From assembly GCA_004299545.1 (NCBI GenBank), contig SCRB01000137.1, positions 1-7,287 on the forward strand: DNA of 7,287 nt, written 5' to 3'. Below, piece by piece: positions 5,733 to 7,287 of the stretch. A program made the translations under genes and the position numbers. Below the pieces are notes generated by a model, which did not search any database, was not told the origin of the DNA, and saw nothing but the letters and a program-made list of their open reading frames with translations. How positions within the stretch are numbered: position 1 is the stretch's first letter; each line of letters opens with the position of its first letter. The stretch comes from Rhizobiaceae bacterium. GTDB lineage: Bacteria > Pseudomonadota > Alphaproteobacteria > Rhizobiales > Rhizobiaceae.

Positions 5733-6995
5733 TCACTTCAGGTTGAGGAGAATGTCCATCAGGTTCGAGCCTGTCTGGAAAACCTTGGAATTGGCGGAGT
5801 AATCGCTCTGCGCCTGGATCATGTTCGTGAGTTCGGTGGCGATATCCACGTTGGAGCTCTCGAGCGCGCCGGACTGAACGGCTCCCATGCCGCTGCTGTT
5901 GGGGAAACCCATCGTGACCGCGCCGGAATCGTTGTTTGCGGAATAGACGTTTCCGGGGAGGCTGCTCAGATTGTCCGGGCTCGGAACATCGGCAATCGGA
6001 ATGCGGTAAAGCGCTGCGGATGAGCCGTCCTCATATTCGGCGGTCACCGTGCCATCGCTTCCGATCGTCACCTTGCTGATGCCGTCCGGCGCGTTGCCGT
6101 TCACCTGCCCCTGGCTGACGGTATAGTCGGCCGCAAGCTGGCTCATCGACGAAAGGTCGAGATCGAGGGTCTGGCCGTTGGGTATGGGAACGGAGATGTT
6201 TTTGGCGCTCGCGGGATCGAGCTTTCCGGTCGCTCCGTCGAAGGTCAGTGTCTCAGTAGCGAGAGCGCCGGGGGGGTCGGCGTATGGGAAGCTCGTGCCG
6301 GGCGCCGCATCGGCCTGGTTGAAGACGGACACTTCCCAGGTATTGTCGGCGGTTTTGGTGGAGTAAACGTCGAGCAAGACCTTGTTGCCGAGATTGTCAT
6401 AGGTGACCAACGACGATTTATTCGTGTAGGTCGAGGTCGTCGTGTTGTCGGATGGATAATTGCCGGCCGCGACCTGAGTGGCGTTGGAAGGCAGGTTGGC
6501 TGCGAAGACGCCATTGGTCGAGGGGGAAGCGGTCAGCTTTGCCTGATTGACCGTCACCGGTACAAGCCCCTGGAAGCCGTTGGCCGTCACCGAAGGCGTG
6601 CCGTTGGCGTAGCTGTAGCCGAGGAGCGTGAAGCCGGCCGCGTTGACGAGTTGGCCGGCGCTGTTGGGAACGAAAGAGCCTGCGCGTGTGAGATAAGGTG
6701 TGCCGTTCGGGTCGGAGACAACGAAGAAGCCGTTCCCCTGGATGGCGAGATCGGTATCCGACGTCGTGTACTGGAGTTGCCCACCATCGGTGACGTTGTG
6801 GGTGGTTGTGGTGGTGACGCCGCCGGAATTGTAGTTGCCGGAGGTGCTGGGGAGGAGCAGGCTGGAAAATTGCGTATCCGACCTCTTGTAACCGGTCGTG
6901 CTCGAATTCGCGATATTGTCCGCGACAGACGACAAGCGGTTGGATTGTGCGGACATTCCCGACACGCCTGTCCGCATCATTCCGTAAAGGCTCAT
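5733..6995 (-). CDS. flgE: Flagellar hook protein FlgE
   Basis: FlgE polymerises into the curved hook, the universal joint between rod and filament. The product has 420 residues, close to the usual length of about 400. The N-terminal rod/hook helix with SGMSAQSNRLSSVADNIANS (12-31) is followed by TTGYKRSDTQF (33-43). The conserved DLAIQGNGFFVVSDPNG block is at 82-98, with YLTRAGSFVPNSAGQLVNAAG (101-121) after it. A variable Thr/Asn-rich outer domain fills about 150-330. The C-terminal helix contains ESSNVDIATELTNMIQAQSDYSAN (379-402), the flagellar rod/hook C-terminal signature. No signal peptide is present, as for other type III export substrates. The ATG at 6995 has a strong GAGGAGA ribosome site at 7009-7003. 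It is the first gene after rem and probably begins its own transcript. Two small oddities are a run of five threonines (61-65) and a run of seven Cs at codons 241-242. FlgF/FlgG are less likely because of length and context. Confidence 0.96.
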   Translation of the reverse strand: MSLYGMMRTGVSGMSAQSNRLSSVADNIANSSTTGYKRSDTQFSSLLLPSTSGNYNSGGVTTTTTHNVTDGGQLQYTTSDTDLAIQGNGFFVVSDPNGTPYLTRAGSFVPNSAGQLVNAAGFTLLGYSYANGTPSVTANGFQGLVPVTVNQAKLTASPSTNGVFAANLPSNATQVAAGNYPSDNTTTSTYTNKSSLVTYDNLGNKVLLDVYSTKTADNTWEVSVFNQADAAPGTSFPYADPPGALATETLTFDGATGKLDPASAKNISVPIPNGQTLDLDLSSMSQLAADYTVSQGQVNGNAPDGISKVTIGSDGTVTAEYEDGSSAALYRIPIADVPSPDNLSSLPGNVYSANNDSGAVTMGFPNSSGMGAVQSGALESSNVDIATELTNMIQAQSDYSANSKVFQTGSNLMDILLNLK

Positions 6996-7002
6996 GACCC
7001 GT

Positions 7003-7009
7003 TCTCCTC
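7003..7009 (-). promoter_or_regulatory. Ribosome binding site of flgE
   Basis: GAGGAGA on the minus strand lies 7 nt before the flgE ATG at 6995. It is the strongest Shine-Dalgarno match in the window, which suits the most abundantly needed product here and an operon-leading gene. Confidence 0.8.
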
Positions 7010-7065
7010 GAATCTCACGCCGAACCCGGGCTCATCAAGCCGGAGCAGGCAAGGGCACCGTGCGG

Positions 7066-7107
7066 ATCATACGATCGCTGCCTTGCGCGAGGCTGGTCTA
7101 AGGTCAG
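7066..7107 (-). promoter_or_regulatory. Candidate activator-dependent promoter of the flgE operon
   Basis: In the 124-nt rem-flgE spacer the minus strand has TATGAT at 7071-7066, matching the TATAAT -10 consensus in five of six bases. No acceptable -35 hexamer lies 16-19 nt upstream. Instead a quasi-palindrome, CTGACCTTAGACCAG (7107-7093), contains GACC-TTA-GACC and is centred near 7100, about -41 from the predicted start near 7059. That is where an activator overlapping the -35 region would bind. Rem is the natural candidate, but its binding motif is not known to me. The leader would be about 63 nt. A chance AT-rich match is possible. Confidence 0.3.
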
Positions 7108-7113
7108 GACACA

Positions 7114-7130
7114 TCATCGTCAGTCGATGA
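7114..7130. other. Small hairpin across the rem stop codon
   Basis: TCATCG at 7114-7119 and CGATGA at 7125-7130 form a perfect 6-bp stem with a 5-nt loop, and the rem stop (7122-7120) lies in the loop. No T-run follows on the minus strand, so it is at best a weak transcription barrier or mRNA end stabiliser between rem and flgE. Confidence 0.25.
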
Positions 7131-7287
7131 GGCGGTATCCGAGGAAACGTTTGGAATCGATCGGGTCGAGCCCGAGCTTCTCGCGCAGCTTCTTACGCAA
7201 TTTGCTGATGTGGCTTTCCACCACGTTCTCCTCGACTTCATCATCGAAGACGCCGTAGATGGCGTTGAATACCTGGGTCTTTGTGAC
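7120..7287 (-). CDS. rem: OmpR-type response regulator Rem (partial, C-terminal 55 residues)
   Basis: Only the end of the gene is present: 55 codons from the window edge to TGA at 7122-7120. The sequence is the second half of a winged-helix DNA-binding domain of the OmpR/PhoB family: helix [13 protein letters not shown] (2-14), acidic turn DDEVEEN (15-21), recognition helix [17 protein letters not shown] (22-38), and the wing SKRFLGYRL (45-53) just before the end. In S. meliloti Rem (about 220 residues) is the orphan regulator, itself under VisNR, that activates flagellar genes during exponential growth. It lies directly upstream of flgE, as here. The assignment rests on the position next to flgE and the characteristic [13 protein letters not shown] ending; another OmpR-family regulator is unlikely in this context. 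The receiver domain lies outside the window. Confidence 0.9.
   Translation of the reverse strand, partial: VTKTQVFNAIYGVFDDEVEENVVESHISKLRKKLREKLGLDPIDSKRFLGYRLID

Noticed and set aside
4256..5746. A 496-codon open frame on the plus strand, antisense to nearly the whole of flgK
   Set aside because: FlgK is unmistakable on the minus strand. In GC-rich DNA with strong third-position bias, long antisense frames arise passively. The antisense product has no recognisable domain and is rich in Arg, Gly and Val, as expected for mirrored codons.
6789..6817. GGT/GTT-rich stretch with flanking GGTGACG copies, considered as a tandem repeat or insertion scar
   Set aside because: It is the coding sequence of the threonine run at FlgE residues 61-65 and nearby residues. 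The frame is intact and there is no regular repeat unit.
7022..7033. GC-rich near-palindrome GAACCCGGGCTC in the flgE leader, considered as an operator
   Set aside because: It is short, with one mismatch and a CCCGGG core that is frequent at this GC content, and nothing positions it relative to a promoter.
1..7287. tRNA or rRNA genes, CRISPR arrays, insertion sequences, attachment sites
   Set aside because: None was seen. Coding genes fill almost the whole window and the spacers are at most 124 nt, with no spaced repeats or transposase remnants.

Overview
The window is one uninterrupted block of flagellar genes. All of them lie on the minus strand, so transcription runs from high to low coordinates. 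The order is rem (3' end only) - flgE - flgK - flgL - flaF - flbT - flgD - fliQ - flhA (5' two-thirds only). This order, the OmpR-type regulator Rem in front of the hook gene, the alphaproteobacterial FlaF/FlbT pair, the very short FlgD, the GC-rich codon use and a RIME-like palindrome between genes all point to a Rhizobiaceae chromosome of the Rhizobium/Sinorhizobium/Agrobacterium/Shinella kind. I cannot name the species.

Layout in transcription order: 7287-7120 is the C-terminal DNA-binding domain of Rem. 7119-6996 is a 124-nt spacer that I think carries the promoter of the hook operon. 6995-5733 is flgE (hook). A 64-nt spacer holds a 13-codon micro-ORF ending in TAATG at the flgK start. 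5668-4181 is flgK and 4178-3150 is flgL (the hook-filament junction proteins, 2 nt apart). 3121-2774 is flaF and 2777-2334 is flbT (ATGA overlap). 2334-1930 is flgD (GTG start, 1-nt TAGTG overlap with flbT). A 100-nt spacer carries a 49-bp RIME-like palindrome and then a perfect 19-bp hairpin. 1829-1563 is fliQ. A 119-nt spacer contains three small hairpins. 1443-1 is flhA, which runs off the left edge. No gap exceeds 125 nt, and no gene is supported on the plus strand.

The genes work together late in flagellar assembly. FliQ and FlhA belong to the export gate in the inner membrane. FlgD caps the growing hook made of FlgE. FlgK and FlgL form the junction on which the filament polymerises. FlaF and FlbT adjust flagellin synthesis, so flagellin regulators share a transcript with the junction they serve. 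Rem, by homology to Sinorhizobium meliloti, switches flagellar genes on in growing cells.

This is mostly an ordinary, intact and well-conserved locus, and I found no previously undescribed system in it. The points worth a second look are non-coding or architectural: tandem palindromes splitting the axial genes from the export-gate genes, a possible Rem-type promoter, the flgK leader micro-ORF, the minimal FlgD, and the complete absence of cysteine from all nine readable proteins.
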